A stretch of DNA of 44,607 nucleotides from CBDVBD01 sp965372135 (GCA_965372135.1 CBDVBD010000006.1:1-44607); one strand, 5' to 3'; positions 25,253 through 34,457 are shown, numbered from the stretch's first letter. Program-made: numbers and translations. The notes: generated by a model from the letters alone, not told the origin.

Positions 25253-26213
25253 TCAGTTATTTTCTTTTTCTCCTGTATTATGGCTGGTCACTCGCGGGGT
25301 ACCTAAATACGCTAAATAATAGTCGAAGATATGTGGGGCGCAGCCGGATACCCATACCACGTTTTCGCTATGCTGCAGCTTGTGGTATATTTCTTCGGTG
25401 CAGTTGCCGAAGCACCAGATTTTTCCTTTGGAACGGGATGCCAAGGATTCTAATTGCTCCACAGCGGGATTTCGACCGAGGATCACGGTGTGTCGGTACG
25501 CGGGTTGATTTTGTTTTCCTTTGCGAGGCGATCCAGGGCGTGTCGCAGGGCATTTTGGCAGCCAGCGCCCAGATGCCATCGATGATGGTCAGGTCGGGTT
25601 TCAGCACATACAGGAAATCAACCAGCTTGCAGTGCAGGTCGTTGCGGTGATTTTCCAGGCGTTGGGCGTCGGTGACGAAGCCGTATAGGTTCTTGATTCC
25701 CAATGATACGGTGGTGTGCATGTGGGTTTTCAGTTTGGGCAGGTTGATGATAAGGTCGTAGCGTCTTGCTTGTGGAGGTAAGAGTACTTTGCGGAAGATG
25801 GTGGCTTTGGGGTTGTCGATTTCGATGGGGTCTTCCTGGTCGAAGAGCTCGATGATTCCGCCGTGGTCTTCGATCCGGGTGTCCAGTTTTGCCATTCGGA
25901 ACGCTTCTCGAGCAAGCAGTCCCCATCCGGGATTCTCGCCGACGGCAACCTTGGAAGCACCCCGATCACGGAACAGGTCGATCAATGCCAGTATCACCCT
26001 GGGATCGGTGGTTACCGCCGGGACGGTGTCCGGTTGGGGGCGCACCAGGTTGGGTTTCAGTAGCACTGACTGCCCGCAAATCCGGTCGGAGGTCCAATCG
26101 AGGTAAGTCAACAGGTCTTCCAGGCGGCTCCGGATGTCCTTAATGCCCTGGTCAGTGAATTGATAGGGGGTTTCGGATTCGTTTAGGTATCGGGTGATTG
26201 CGACTTTTGGCAT
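25253..26213 (-). pseudogene. DUF362 domain protein broken by two frameshifts
   Basis: From ATG 26213 the frame follows a DUF362 protein: VLLKPNLVRPQPDTVPAVTTDP, GASKVAVGENPGWG, DLIINLPKLKTHMHTTVSLGIKNLYGF and LTIIDGIWAL (to about 25565). It then degenerates. A second frame continues the protein as NALRHALDRLAKENKINPRTDT (about 25555-25495), and a third frame takes over with VILGRNPAVEQLESLA, GKIWCFGNCTEEIYHKL and NVVWVSGCAPHIFDYYLA to 25253. Each block reads as sound protein only in its own frame, so two indels within about 80 bases are the simplest account. DUF362 proteins are poorly characterised and often occur near Fe-S or radical enzymes. It is the first gene of the surface region and is probably inactive. 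Confidence 0.78.
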
Positions 26214-26257
26214 GGTTCAAGTAATTGTTAAATTGTTCGATTGCTCGATTGTTTAGA

Positions 26258-26404
26258 TTGTTGTCGGGTTTCTGCGCTACGCTTGGAACCCGACCTACAA
26301 CAGTATGGGCAAGATGCCCATGCCACGAAGTACCCCCCCCCTTTTTGTCCCCCCCCCGGGAACCGGGGGGGAGGTTTAAGATTCTCGTCCCTGAAGGACG
26401 AGTA
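26258..26404. repeat. Hairpin-repeat island D
   Basis: Four hairpins follow one another: GTCGGGTT…AACCCGAC with the tail CTACAAC (about 26261-26301); GGGCAAGATGCCC (about 26307-26319); long C and G runs around CCCGGGAACCGGGGGGG (about 26330-26371); and CTCGTCCCTGAAGGACGAG (about 26384-26402). The first shares the GACCTAC tail with units at 18865, 27578 and 27622. No gene lies in the 217-base gap. Confidence 0.75.
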
Positions 26405-26430
26405 TTCGCTGGAATTACATAAGCATAGCA

Positions 26431-27756
26431 CTATGGTGCACTGGTTAGGAATGGTTCGTAGATTACGGTGCCGGAATGTGGGTCGTCGTTGTGGTCATAA
26501 ATCAATCGGTCGATGGAATCGGGATCGGTGGTGCCCCACCAGTTGTAAGTGGCGTCCACGTCCCAGGGGGAATAATGCACCCACGCCCACTGGTCAGGAT
26601 CGGCAAAGGAGTTGTAATGGGCTTCTGGCTGACAGAAGCCATCCACTCGCACACATTCGCCTTGTTTATCGAAAGTGTTGTAATCTATCAATGGTGATCC
26701 TTGGGTGATTAGGATACCGGTTTGGCAGCCATGAAATTGGTTGCCCCCAATTCCAACAGTATCCTGACCATCACACACTATTCCAATATCACAGCGAGTA
26801 ATTACGCTGCTCACAATATGGGTCCGATTTAAATTGTTTTGAAGATGTACACCAAAGTGGAATCCCGTAATTTGAGAATTGTAGATCACCACATATCTAC
26901 AATATTTTGAAAAGATAGCTTTTGGTTCTAATAAATTCAGAGCCCGATCGTTAACGAATTCACAGTCGCCAATCTCTACATTCGACGCAGAATCTACCTC
27001 TACACCAATAGAATCACAAGAAATAAAACTACAGTTAGTTATATATGCGTATGGATTGTTGCAGATTCTAAATGCAACTATCGAATTGTATATGTCTATA
27101 TAATCAAAATTGACATGATTTTGTTCTTGAAAAAGGAAGCCTTGCCAAACCCCATTATTAGACCTTACATCAATGTGATTCTCATTGGCACCATTTAATT
27201 CGGCTACTCCAGAAATCTCGATACTCCGATTCCATTCTACGATAATTTCACTACCGGCTTCTACTTCCCAGGTTACGCCCGATGGGACAAAGATGTTTTC
27301 AATAATATGATAGGGTCCATCCTTTGTTCGCCAGGTGGTGTCGGAGGAGATGGTGCCGCCGACAAGGGTTGGTTGGGGGGCGTCGGAGGTGCTGATGGGG
27401 TCGGAGTGGCAGCCGATTAGGATTAGGATTGATATAACGAGAATAAAGCAATATGTTGCGACCCCCCCTTTATCCCCCCCTGCAGATAGCAGGGGGGGTA
27501 AGGATAGGCTGAAGCCGCCTCTACGCAGGGATTCTTTGCCGTGCTTTGATAGGATGTCAGGATCGCAGGGATCCTGACCTACGTTGGATTCTGTGTCGGG
27601 TTTCTGCGGAACCCGACCTACAATACTGGGTCCCCGCCTTCGCGGGGATGACAGATAGAGGGATGGGGATGACAGGAAGAGGAGTAGAGATTCTTCGCTT
27701 CGCTCAGAATGACAGAAAGGAAACCACATTAACAAAGATGAAATGGATTGTCTCAA
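26431..27756 (-). CDS. Parallel beta-helix (NosD/pectate-lyase-like) lipoprotein; start uncertain
   Basis: The convincing protein begins with a signal peptide (TYCFILVISILILIGC, lipobox Cys at about 27411) and runs about 340 residues. GGTISSDTTW and VEAGSEIIVEWNRSIEISG are typical of exported beta-helix proteins; many short rungs follow, and the C-terminal YNWWGTTDPDSI with HNDDP and YEPFL is a familiar end motif. It is probably a surface or periplasmic polysaccharide-binding protein or lyase-like protein; no catalytic residues are evident. The frame is open upstream to TTG 27756, overlapping the TonB gene stop, but its first ~95 codons translate intergenic repeats (CHSERSEESLL, SSPRRRGPSI). 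No ATG, GTG or TTG lies next to the signal peptide, so the true start is unresolved. Confidence 0.75.
   Translation of the reverse strand: MRQSISSLLMWFPFCHSERSEESLLLFLSSPSLYLSSPRRRGPSIVGRVPQKPDTESNVGQDPCDPDILSKHGKESLRRGGFSLSLPPLLSAGGDKGGVATYCFILVISILILIGCHSDPISTSDAPQPTLVGGTISSDTTWRTKDGPYHIIENIFVPSGVTWEVEAGSEIIVEWNRSIEISGVAELNGANENHIDVRSNNGVWQGFLFQEQNHVNFDYIDIYNSIVAFRICNNPYAYITNCSFISCDSIGVEVDSASNVEIGDCEFVNDRALNLLEPKAIFSKYCRYVVIYNSQITGFHFGVHLQNNLNRTHIVSSVITRCDIGIVCDGQDTVGIGGNQFHGCQTGILITQGSPLIDYNTFDKQGECVRVDGFCQPEAHYNSFADPDQWAWVHYSPWDVDATYNWWGTTDPDSIDRLIYDHNDDPHSGTVIYEPFLTSAP
27463..27715. repeat. Hairpin-repeat island E, inserted at the 5' end of the beta-helix gene
   Basis: Units in order: CCCCCC-rich arms around CTGCAGATAGCAG (about 27463-27499), GTCAGGATCGCAGGGATCCTGAC with CTACG (27556-27583), GTCGGGTTTCTGCGGAACCCGAC with CTACAA (about 27596-27623), TCCCCGCCTTCGCGGGGATGACAG (about 27631-27654), and ATTCTTCGCTTCGCTCAGAATGACAG (27690-27715). 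The last two, read on the minus strand, give the SSPRRRG and CHSERSEES strings often seen in spurious ORFs of metagenome genomes. They lie in frame with the downstream lipoprotein without a stop. Confidence 0.8.
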
Positions 27757-29900
27757 AATCGCACCTCCAGTCCCAGCAGGGGTAAGAAGGTGGGGAATTC
27801 AGTGATTGCCTGGCGGACGGTGACGTCGTCGGAATATTGATAGTCCACCACGTTGGGATGAGCGGTGGCGTTGATGATTTCGGCGAAGACGGTGGCGTCC
27901 AGACCGATCAAGGTGATGTCGTGGGCAGCTTTCAGATCCCAGCGGAAGATTTCCGGCAGCCGGGCGGTGCCGAATTGTCCGTATTCCGGGATCCAACCGC
28001 GGTTTACCCTGTGCGCCTGCCCGGAATATACGTAGGTTCGGCTGATGACCGATTCGGTGGGGAAGCAGGTTCCGAACACCAGTTGGCTGGAAAATCGCCA
28101 TCCGGGCGACATGTTCCACAACACTGCACCCAGCACCGACCACCGTCGGTCCAGAGCGGTGGGCTCCAGCAAGTTTTTCGCTTCCCGTTCCGATACGGAC
28201 AGGGAAGCTCCCACCCATCCAGTGAGTGATCCGGTTTGGCGCCGGACAAGGGCTTCCACGCCGTTGGCGTAGCGGCGGATGCCTTCGTAATCGTATTCGC
28301 GGTCGTGCAGGAATGCGGTGATTTCCCCGGACCAGCCTTCGCGCTGGTATTCTATCCCCGCAGACCAATGGGTGGCATCATAGATTGCGGTGTCCCTGGG
28401 TTGGGTAAAGGTTCCCCAGGAGCTTTTTAATATGATGTTTTCCGTCAGGTAATAGCCCAGGGCAATCCTGGGATTAATGCGATAGAGATGGTATGCCAAA
28501 TCAACGAGGGTGCCGTCTTGGTATAGCCACCAATCGTAGAAGTCGGAACGCACTCCTGCGGTGGTGTGCAGGCGACCCCAATGGATTTTTCCTTCCAGAA
28601 ACAGGGCGTAATATAGATCCAGAAGCTCCTGGTCATAATCGGTTTTGCTCAAGGGGTCACGGCGGTTGCCTTTTTCACCTTCGATGACCCCACCGGTTAT
28701 CAATTGACTGCCGGGGGATATCAGGATCGTGTTTTCGCCCCGGATTCCAACTCGGGTGTTCATCCACGATTCCTCGGAATGCAGGTCTAATTGATGTAAG
28801 GTTTCGTTGGTATGCCATCCATAAGCCACGGTGTTGCTGATCCAGCCGGGAACCGGTATCCAGGTCCAGCCTAATCCTCCCGCCAGCAGGCGATTTCGGT
28901 GGTCGAAAGCTCCGGCGAAGCTTTCGGATTCCAAGCGATCATACGACCAGAGATAGGTGGCGTTCAGCTTGTGGTTCCCACCGGCATTCCAACGGATGAC
29001 ACCCTGGGCGTCACGAAGAGTCGGTTTGACGTACCGGTCCCGGAACGCTTCTTCCAGATATCGATACACGCCGGGGTCGTAATTCATACGGATGCCGTTG
29101 ACCCAATTCACGGATTCGGTAAAGGGAACTTGCCACCCCAAGTTAGCGGTCAGGTATGTCAGTACCGCTGACCCGTGGAGTTCGTCGGACTCGGTATCGA
29201 TGGTTTCGACTTTCAGCAACCCGCCAACGGCACGACCGTAGGAGACAGGCATGCCACCTTTCCACAGTTCGAACCGATCCACCACTAAGGGATTAAAGAT
29301 CGACAGGCTGCGGGATAACACGCCGAAATGGGTTGGCTGGGGCAGGGGGATTCCGTCCAACAGCACCCGCATTTCGTCCATACCGGCACCTCGGACCGAC
29401 CAATCGCTGTCGTCGGGGTCACGGGCCGTGATTCCAGGGATCAGGGTGAATGCGCGCAGGGGATCTTCGGCACCGCCTGGTAATTCTTTGACCTCCCGCC
29501 GCCGGAAAATGATGCGCCCGGAAGTGGCTTGATCTTCCGCCGTTTCCCGGGCAATCACCAGTTCCACGCCCTGGAGTTCCAGGATGTCTTCATGCAGTAC
29601 TATCAAGCACTGGGTGATGCGATCCTGGGCAACGGTTAAGGACAGGGTGTCAGGAAGGTATCCGAGATGGGCTGCAACTATAGTGTAATCTGCGGGTGGG
29701 AGATCGGGGAGGTTGAAAAGTCCATCAGGGTCGGTGGCGGTGCCTCTTGGAGTGCCGGGGATGATGATATTGACGTCGGAAATGGGGTTTCCGCTGGGGT
29801 CAAGTACTCGACCGGTGATGCTGTCATACTCGGCGCTGCTTACGTTATGTGTCATAAGCAACACCAGCAATAACAAGACTATATGTCTTAGCGTCGCCAC
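27753..29900 (-). CDS. TonB-dependent receptor with carboxypeptidase-regulatory-like domain
   Basis: The product has 715 residues, from a GTG start that overlaps the epimerase stop by 13 bases. A signal peptide (about 1-23) is followed by a carboxypeptidase-like regulatory domain (about 26-105: ITGRVLDPSGNPISDVNI, HLGYLPDT), a plug domain (about 125-240: VRGAGMDEMRVLLDGIPL, GGMPVSYGRAVGGLLKVET) and a beta-barrel ending in aromatic F (LEVRF). It is small for the family. It should import or dock a substrate, perhaps a glycan or chelate, across the outer membrane with TonB energy. The beta-helix lipoprotein that follows could be its surface partner, as in SusCD-like pairs, but it is not a SusD homolog. 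Confidence 0.9.
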   Translation of the reverse strand: MATLRHIVLLLLVLLMTHNVSSAEYDSITGRVLDPSGNPISDVNIIIPGTPRGTATDPDGLFNLPDLPPADYTIVAAHLGYLPDTLSLTVAQDRITQCLIVLHEDILELQGVELVIARETAEDQATSGRIIFRRREVKELPGGAEDPLRAFTLIPGITARDPDDSDWSVRGAGMDEMRVLLDGIPLPQPTHFGVLSRSLSIFNPLVVDRFELWKGGMPVSYGRAVGGLLKVETIDTESDELHGSAVLTYLTANLGWQVPFTESVNWVNGIRMNYDPGVYRYLEEAFRDRYVKPTLRDAQGVIRWNAGGNHKLNATYLWSYDRLESESFAGAFDHRNRLLAGGLGWTWIPVPGWISNTVAYGWHTNETLHQLDLHSEESWMNTRVGIRGENTILISPGSQLITGGVIEGEKGNRRDPLSKTDYDQELLDLYYALFLEGKIHWGRLHTTAGVRSDFYDWWLYQDGTLVDLAYHLYRINPRIALGYYLTENIILKSSWGTFTQPRDTAIYDATHWSAGIEYQREGWSGEITAFLHDREYDYEGIRRYANGVEALVRRQTGSLTGWVGASLSVSEREAKNLLEPTALDRRWSVLGAVLWNMSPGWRFSSQLVFGTCFPTESVISRTYVYSGQAHRVNRGWIPEYGQFGTARLPEIFRWDLKAAHDITLIGLDATVFAEIINATAHPNVVDYQYSDDVTVRQAITEFPTFLPLLGLEVRF

Positions 29901-30895
29901 GCTTCGGGGACTGTTTTAGTGATTTCGAAATCTTTGAAATCGTAATGCCGGAGTTCCTGGGGACCCATTTCTTTTGCCCAGGCAACCATGTTGTGGATTT
30001 CTTCCTCCAGGTTGGCTTTGGTGTCGAAATCCAACAACTCCCGCGCCCGGGTGATATCACTGTATGCGATGTCAACTTCAAACGGTCGGTGGGCGTGATA
30101 TATCGGCTTCAGGTCGGAATCGAAGGCGTTTAGTACCAGCCTGGCGATTTCATTGACGGTAACCGGTCGGTCGCTGCCCAGGTTGATGATTTGCCCAAAG
30201 CACCGGGAATCGAACCCGGCACGGGCTAATACTGGCGCTACGTCGGATACATGGGTAAATGCACGCTGCTGTTCGCCGTCGCCGAATATAATAGGGGCTT
30301 CCCCTTTCATCAACCGGTTGATAAAGATTCCCAGGACATTGCGGTAGGGCGACCGGAGGTCTTGACGGATTCCGTAGATATTGAATGGGCGCAGGATGAC
30401 GTAGTTGAATCCGAATTCCTCCCCGTACAGTCGTAATACCCGCTCCACGTTGGCTTTGCCGATGCCATAGGGGTCCACCGGATCCAGGGGGTCATCTTCC
30501 CGGAAGGGTGGTCGAGGGTTGGCGCCGTAGGCGGCGATACTGGATGTGAATACGATAGTTTCCACGTCGTGTTCCACCGCCAATGCCAGCACACGCAGGG
30601 ATGATAGGTAGTTGTTGTAAGTATTCTGGACCGGCATGAATACCGACAAGCCTTCGGCGGGATGGGCTGCCAAGTGATAGATGACCTGGGCGCCTGTGAT
30701 GTCTTCCGGCTTCAGAAGGTTGACGTCCTTCTGCAGAAATTTAGCGTCGGGGTGTACGTTTTCACGATAACCGCCGGACAGGTCATCAATCACAATTACA
30801 TTGGCGCCTCCGGCGATTAAATAATCCACTACATGGCTACCGACAAATCCAGCGCCGCCAGTCACCACACAAGTTTTATCCTGGAAGTTCGTCAT
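29888..30895 (-). CDS. NAD-dependent epimerase/dehydratase (UDP-glucose 4-epimerase-like)
   Basis: The product has 335 residues. The NAD-binding motif is TGGAGFVGSH (G13, G16, G19), and the catalytic triad of extended short-chain dehydrogenases is present (S118/S119 in FTSSIAAYG, Y143 and K147 in YGIGK). The C-terminal half has INLGSDRPVTVNEIA, the substrate-binding part. It interconverts a nucleotide sugar, most likely UDP-glucose/galactose or an N-acetyl form. A GAGGG ribosome binding site lies 8 bases before ATG 30895. It is the first gene of a unit with the TonB receptor, and a 193-base gap with no gene separates it from the operon upstream. Confidence 0.88.
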   Translation of the reverse strand: MTNFQDKTCVVTGGAGFVGSHVVDYLIAGGANVIVIDDLSGGYRENVHPDAKFLQKDVNLLKPEDITGAQVIYHLAAHPAEGLSVFMPVQNTYNNYLSSLRVLALAVEHDVETIVFTSSIAAYGANPRPPFREDDPLDPVDPYGIGKANVERVLRLYGEEFGFNYVILRPFNIYGIRQDLRSPYRNVLGIFINRLMKGEAPIIFGDGEQQRAFTHVSDVAPVLARAGFDSRCFGQIINLGSDRPVTVNEIARLVLNAFDSDLKPIYHAHRPFEVDIAYSDITRARELLDFDTKANLEEEIHNMVAWAKEMGPQELRHYDFKDFEITKTVPEAWRR

Positions 30896-31088
30896 TTGTT
30901 ATCCCTCGATTAATGGGTGTTAATGTTCGAATGCATTGTCATGTGCTACATGTTATGATATTTTAATGTTTGATGGTAATTCTCGATGTTTTCGGGGCAT
31001 ATGTTCAGGTTTTCGCAGGGGATTCGGGTTGTGATTTTTTCATTTTATGTGGGGAAGATTATGGATAAATTAAGTTGTTATATCATTG

Positions 31089-32093
31089 TTATTTTTTTGA
31101 TTTTCTGCTGATATGTTGGGACGACCACAGAGTAAAGATTTTTTCCAATGTTTCCTGTTTTTTCTTCAGCATCTCCTGCTTGTTGGCAGCGGATAGCAGT
31201 CCAGCTCCGGCACCGGTGTGACCGTCACCTAAGTTCAATTCCCGCATGATTCCACCCACATCCTTTGCGTGATCGAGGTCGTTTAGATTTAAGGACAACG
31301 ACATGGAGAAGGACAGGTTGGTGGTTCGGACACCACCCTGAAACTGCGGTTGGATTTCCAGGAAAGCCAGGGCTTCTGGATAGTTCAACAGCGCCAGGTT
31401 TTTGAGCATTCGCTCGCGTTTGGAGAATTGAGTCATATCCAGCACCACGATTTCATGTTGGGTGTCCTGGGGCAGGAAGGTGGCTACCTGGGGAATGAAT
31501 TTTAGCATCCATTCTTCTTCGCGCTGGTAGGCAGTGACTCTCTCGGTTACCCAGGTTGCTTGGGAGGTTTCCTCCAGGGAAGTGTCGCGCAGCCAGATGA
31601 CCAGCTTGCGCAGGAATTGGTACTTGTCGCGATTGGTTCCGGGAGCTTTGATCGCCCAATCGATGATTTTGGCTGGGGTTTCCCGACGCCATTCCTCCAC
31701 CGAAGAATACTGGAAGGCGTCGATGATATCCGCTTCCAGTGCCAGTTGTTGGAAATCGTCGGGCAGGTCTTCATCTTGGGAATAGTAATCGAATACCACA
31801 CGACAGCAGGATGGTTTGTCCGCAAAGGCTCCGGGGATGGTGTTGGGATCGATCCCCCTTAGATCCAGTTCCGCCAAGTTTCCCACGTGGTGGTCGAACC
31901 ATAATCCTGCCACCAAGGGATAGGGCAGGTCGCAGACGATATCGCGTTCGGTGACGGAAACTTCCGATCGGGTGATGGAGTTGGGACCGGTAAATATGAA
32001 GGTTTCCACGTCGAACATGTACGCGCAAATGGCGGCGGAAGCCACTCCGTCGAAATCGTTATGAGTTACAATCCGTTCGAATTCCGGTTTCAA
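31089..32093 (-). CDS. DHH-family phosphoesterase-like protein
   Basis: The product has 334 residues from a TTG start at 32093, supported by GAGGT six bases upstream. Motifs: THNDFDGVASAAI (DHH motif I, metal-binding Asp residues), VCDLPYP (motif II), LWFDHHVGN (DHH motif III) and, near the C-terminus, GDGHTGAGAGLL, which corresponds to the DHHA1 GGGH-type motif. Family members degrade nanoRNA, cyclic dinucleotides or polyphosphate, or act in DNA repair; this one cannot be assigned further. It is the last gene of the seven-gene operon, 35 bases after tatD, in a setting with nucleotide-second-messenger and RNA enzymes. A basic C-terminal tail (SRKSKK) might bind nucleic acid. Confidence 0.78.
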   Translation of the reverse strand: MKPEFERIVTHNDFDGVASAAICAYMFDVETFIFTGPNSITRSEVSVTERDIVCDLPYPLVAGLWFDHHVGNLAELDLRGIDPNTIPGAFADKPSCCRVVFDYYSQDEDLPDDFQQLALEADIIDAFQYSSVEEWRRETPAKIIDWAIKAPGTNRDKYQFLRKLVIWLRDTSLEETSQATWVTERVTAYQREEEWMLKFIPQVATFLPQDTQHEIVVLDMTQFSKRERMLKNLALLNYPEALAFLEIQPQFQGGVRTTNLSFSMSLSLNLNDLDHAKDVGGIMRELNLGDGHTGAGAGLLSAANKQEMLKKKQETLEKIFTLWSSQHISRKSKK

Positions 32094-32128
32094 TTATCGA
32101 CCTCTGTTTTCTGTCAAGGGTGTTTTGT

Positions 32129-32899
32129 TTATGCCGGAATATTAAACAATTTCCGGGCGGCGTCGGTACATATTCGTCCCACTTCATCAGCGGTGGTATT
32201 GTGACAAGCTGCCAATTTATGCGCCACTACTTTCACCATGGATGGTTCCGACCGTTTGCCGCGGTGGGGGATGGGGGCTAAGAAGGGGCAGTCGGTTTCA
32301 ATCAGCGTGTGCTCCAATGGGACGACTTTCGCTACCTGGGGCAACGTAGAATTTTTATAGGTGATGTTTCCGGTAAAGGAAATGTGGAATCCCCTAGATA
32401 ACAGCTCCTTTGCGAATTTGTGGTCGCCGCTGAAGCAGTGGAATACGCCGCCGCGACTGGGTATGCCCACTTCATCCAGGATTTCAAGGGTGTCGTGATG
32501 CGCCTGTCGGGTGTGGATGACCAAGGGCAGGTCAAGCTGTTTGGCGAGATCGATCATCTGCCGGAACACCTCCTGCTGCCGGGGTCTTGGGGAACGGTCG
32601 CGATAATAATCCAAGCCCACCTCGCCCACCGCTACCACCTTGGGATCACCTGTTAGGGTTTCTAATCGTGCGATCGATTCTGAGGTTACTTCCTTGGCGT
32701 TATGGGGGTGGAAGCCGGCGGTGGCGTATATTGCAGGATGATCCCGTGCGATTTGAAGCGCTTTTTGGGAAGTCTCCAAGTCGATACCGATATTGATCAT
32801 CAGTTCGACACCGGACTGTTGGGCGCGGTGGATTACCGCCTTGCGATCGGCGTCGAAGTCCGGGAAGTCCAAATGGGTATGTGTGTCGCTTAATACCAT
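32129..32899 (-). CDS. tatD: TatD-family metal-dependent hydrolase (deoxyribonuclease)
   Basis: The product has 256 residues, full length for the family. The N-terminal SDTHTHLDFPDF carries the HxH metal pair. GEVGLDYYRDRSPRPRQQEVF carries the family Glu and signature, and PLVIHTRQAHHDT, GVFHCFSGD and LIETDCPFLAP supply the remaining metal ligands (His, His, Asp). TatD proteins are 3'-5' exonucleases or AP endonucleases acting on DNA/RNA in the cytoplasm, with a possible role in oxidative DNA repair. It follows the SpoIID gene by 13 bases in the operon. Confidence 0.92.
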   Translation of the reverse strand: MVLSDTHTHLDFPDFDADRKAVIHRAQQSGVELMINIGIDLETSQKALQIARDHPAIYATAGFHPHNAKEVTSESIARLETLTGDPKVVAVGEVGLDYYRDRSPRPRQQEVFRQMIDLAKQLDLPLVIHTRQAHHDTLEILDEVGIPSRGGVFHCFSGDHKFAKELLSRGFHISFTGNITYKNSTLPQVAKVVPLEHTLIETDCPFLAPIPHRGKRSEPSMVKVVAHKLAACHNTTADEVGRICTDAARKLFNIPA

Positions 32900-32912
32900 G
32901 TGTTTAGTTAGA

Positions 32913-34457
32913 TTACCAAAGGGTTTCTGTGGTGGTTTCCGGATAATAGGCGTTCAGGATTTTTTCATAGGATGCACCTGATTTCGCCAAGGCAATTCCC
33001 CCAAGTTGGCACATCCCTACCCCATGTCCCCATCCCCCGCCACGGAATAGGAATTTGTCCGGTCCCTTGCCTTCGGTGTTGATCACGAACAGGGAGCTGG
33101 GAAGATGGGTTTTCGCCAGCAGTTTCCGGATGTTCAGTTCGCCGCGGATTGTGATTTGACGGTCCGACCCGACAATTTGTAACCGGGTTATGCGCCCCGA
33201 CTGTCCCCGAGTCAGGGGTCGCAGTTCTCGTACAAAGCCCACCGTTGTGCCTAATTCTTTGTTTATGTTGGCTGCGAGGTCACCCGCCTCCCATTCCTGT
33301 TTCCATCGGAAGATGCGTTTGGCATGGTCCAGGGAAGGCGGATATTTGTAATTTTTGGGGTTACACCAGGCGTTTATCTGGGTTTCAATCAACTCCTCCG
33401 GCGATGACACTTCCTTGTCTTTGATTCCCCCGCAGGTTCCGGATACTAAATAGGGCACCGATTCGCCACCCCACACATTGGGGTATGATTCTGTCCGTCC
33501 GCCGCAGATTTTGGCGTAGCGGCAGTCCGCGGGTCGCTGCTGGTATATCCGCACCATGCCTCTTGTGGATTCCACCAGACCGGAAATTCGGTTGTCAACC
33601 TGGTCGATGCCGTAGTAACATTGGCAGTGGTCGCCGGCGCACAGGTCGAAAGGGTCGGCACGGTGATGCCGCGATACGGTAGCTAACACGGTGGAGCGCG
33701 CCGCAATCGCCTGTGCCTTGATATAGGCATCGCCAGCTCCGAGGGTGGCTTCGGATGATGCTACGGATTGCAGATATAATTCGATAGGCAATTCATTGAC
33801 GAGGGTGATTCCGCCGTAGCGGTCAGCCAGTATAATTAGATTTCCGTTGAACTCCTGGTTTTCTCGGTGCTCCCAGTGGAAATCTTTTCCCACGATTACA
33901 TTATATATGGTCAATACGGCAGCACCGCTAAGTGGTTCCAGGCGGTATAGGGCACTGCGAGAGACCTGGTCGCCGGCTCGAATTTCGACCACGCCAGTGG
34001 GATCGTCACAGTCCAATACTTCCGTCTGGATCCAAAACAAGTCCTGTTGCTCAGGGAAGGATTTCTCCAGGACTTTGCTCCATTCCTGAGCTGCTTCTTC
34101 GGCGTCCGATTCGTTAGGGTAGCTGCCGGCGACAATCCATCGAGTCCTAGCATCCCATATTTTCCCTTGTATCGACCAGAGTTTCCCCGCTTCCACCACG
34201 GACAAATTGCGTTCCACCGCTATCTGTTTGATTTCGGGCAGCCATTTGCCTATGGACTGTCGCGACATGCATTCACACAGTTTAACGGTGTACCGCACAT
34301 TTGCAGGAGACGGAGCCAACCGTTGCAGCTTTATTCTGGTATTCTCTAAGCGCTTTATACCACGGACATCCGACAATCCCCAGTGTCCTTGCAGGTTGAT
34401 GATAGCTTCGGACGCCCCCCACATCAAGCCGATATGTATTTTCGGTTCCTGCTCCAA
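32913..34457 (-). CDS. SpoIID/LytB-domain protein
   Basis: The product has 514 residues from a TTG start at 34457, with AGAGGTG five bases upstream lying over the end of the previous gene. The first 190 residues are unlike SpoIID, with a SPOR-like stretch (IVAGSYPNESDAEEAAQEW). The SpoIID domain follows: LPIELYLQSVASSEATLGAG, YIKAQAIAARSTVLAT, SGLVESTRGMVRIY, ICGGRTESYPNVW, then GGGWGHGVGMCQLGG. SpoIID is a lytic transglycosylase on denuded glycan; relatives in non-spore-formers remodel peptidoglycan. No signal peptide is seen, which is odd for a wall enzyme. The small membrane protein just upstream may help, or the start may lie further up. Confidence 0.85.
   Translation of the reverse strand: MEQEPKIHIGLMWGASEAIINLQGHWGLSDVRGIKRLENTRIKLQRLAPSPANVRYTVKLCECMSRQSIGKWLPEIKQIAVERNLSVVEAGKLWSIQGKIWDARTRWIVAGSYPNESDAEEAAQEWSKVLEKSFPEQQDLFWIQTEVLDCDDPTGVVEIRAGDQVSRSALYRLEPLSGAAVLTIYNVIVGKDFHWEHRENQEFNGNLIILADRYGGITLVNELPIELYLQSVASSEATLGAGDAYIKAQAIAARSTVLATVSRHHRADPFDLCAGDHCQCYYGIDQVDNRISGLVESTRGMVRIYQQRPADCRYAKICGGRTESYPNVWGGESVPYLVSGTCGGIKDKEVSSPEELIETQINAWCNPKNYKYPPSLDHAKRIFRWKQEWEAGDLAANINKELGTTVGFVRELRPLTRGQSGRITRLQIVGSDRQITIRGELNIRKLLAKTHLPSSLFVINTEGKGPDKFLFRGGGWGHGVGMCQLGGIALAKSGASYEKILNAYYPETTTETLW

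Noticed and set aside
27753..29900. TonB receptor and beta-helix lipoprotein as a SusCD pair
   Set aside because: The lipoprotein is a parallel beta-helix, not a TPR-type SusD, and the receptor is shorter than SusC proteins.
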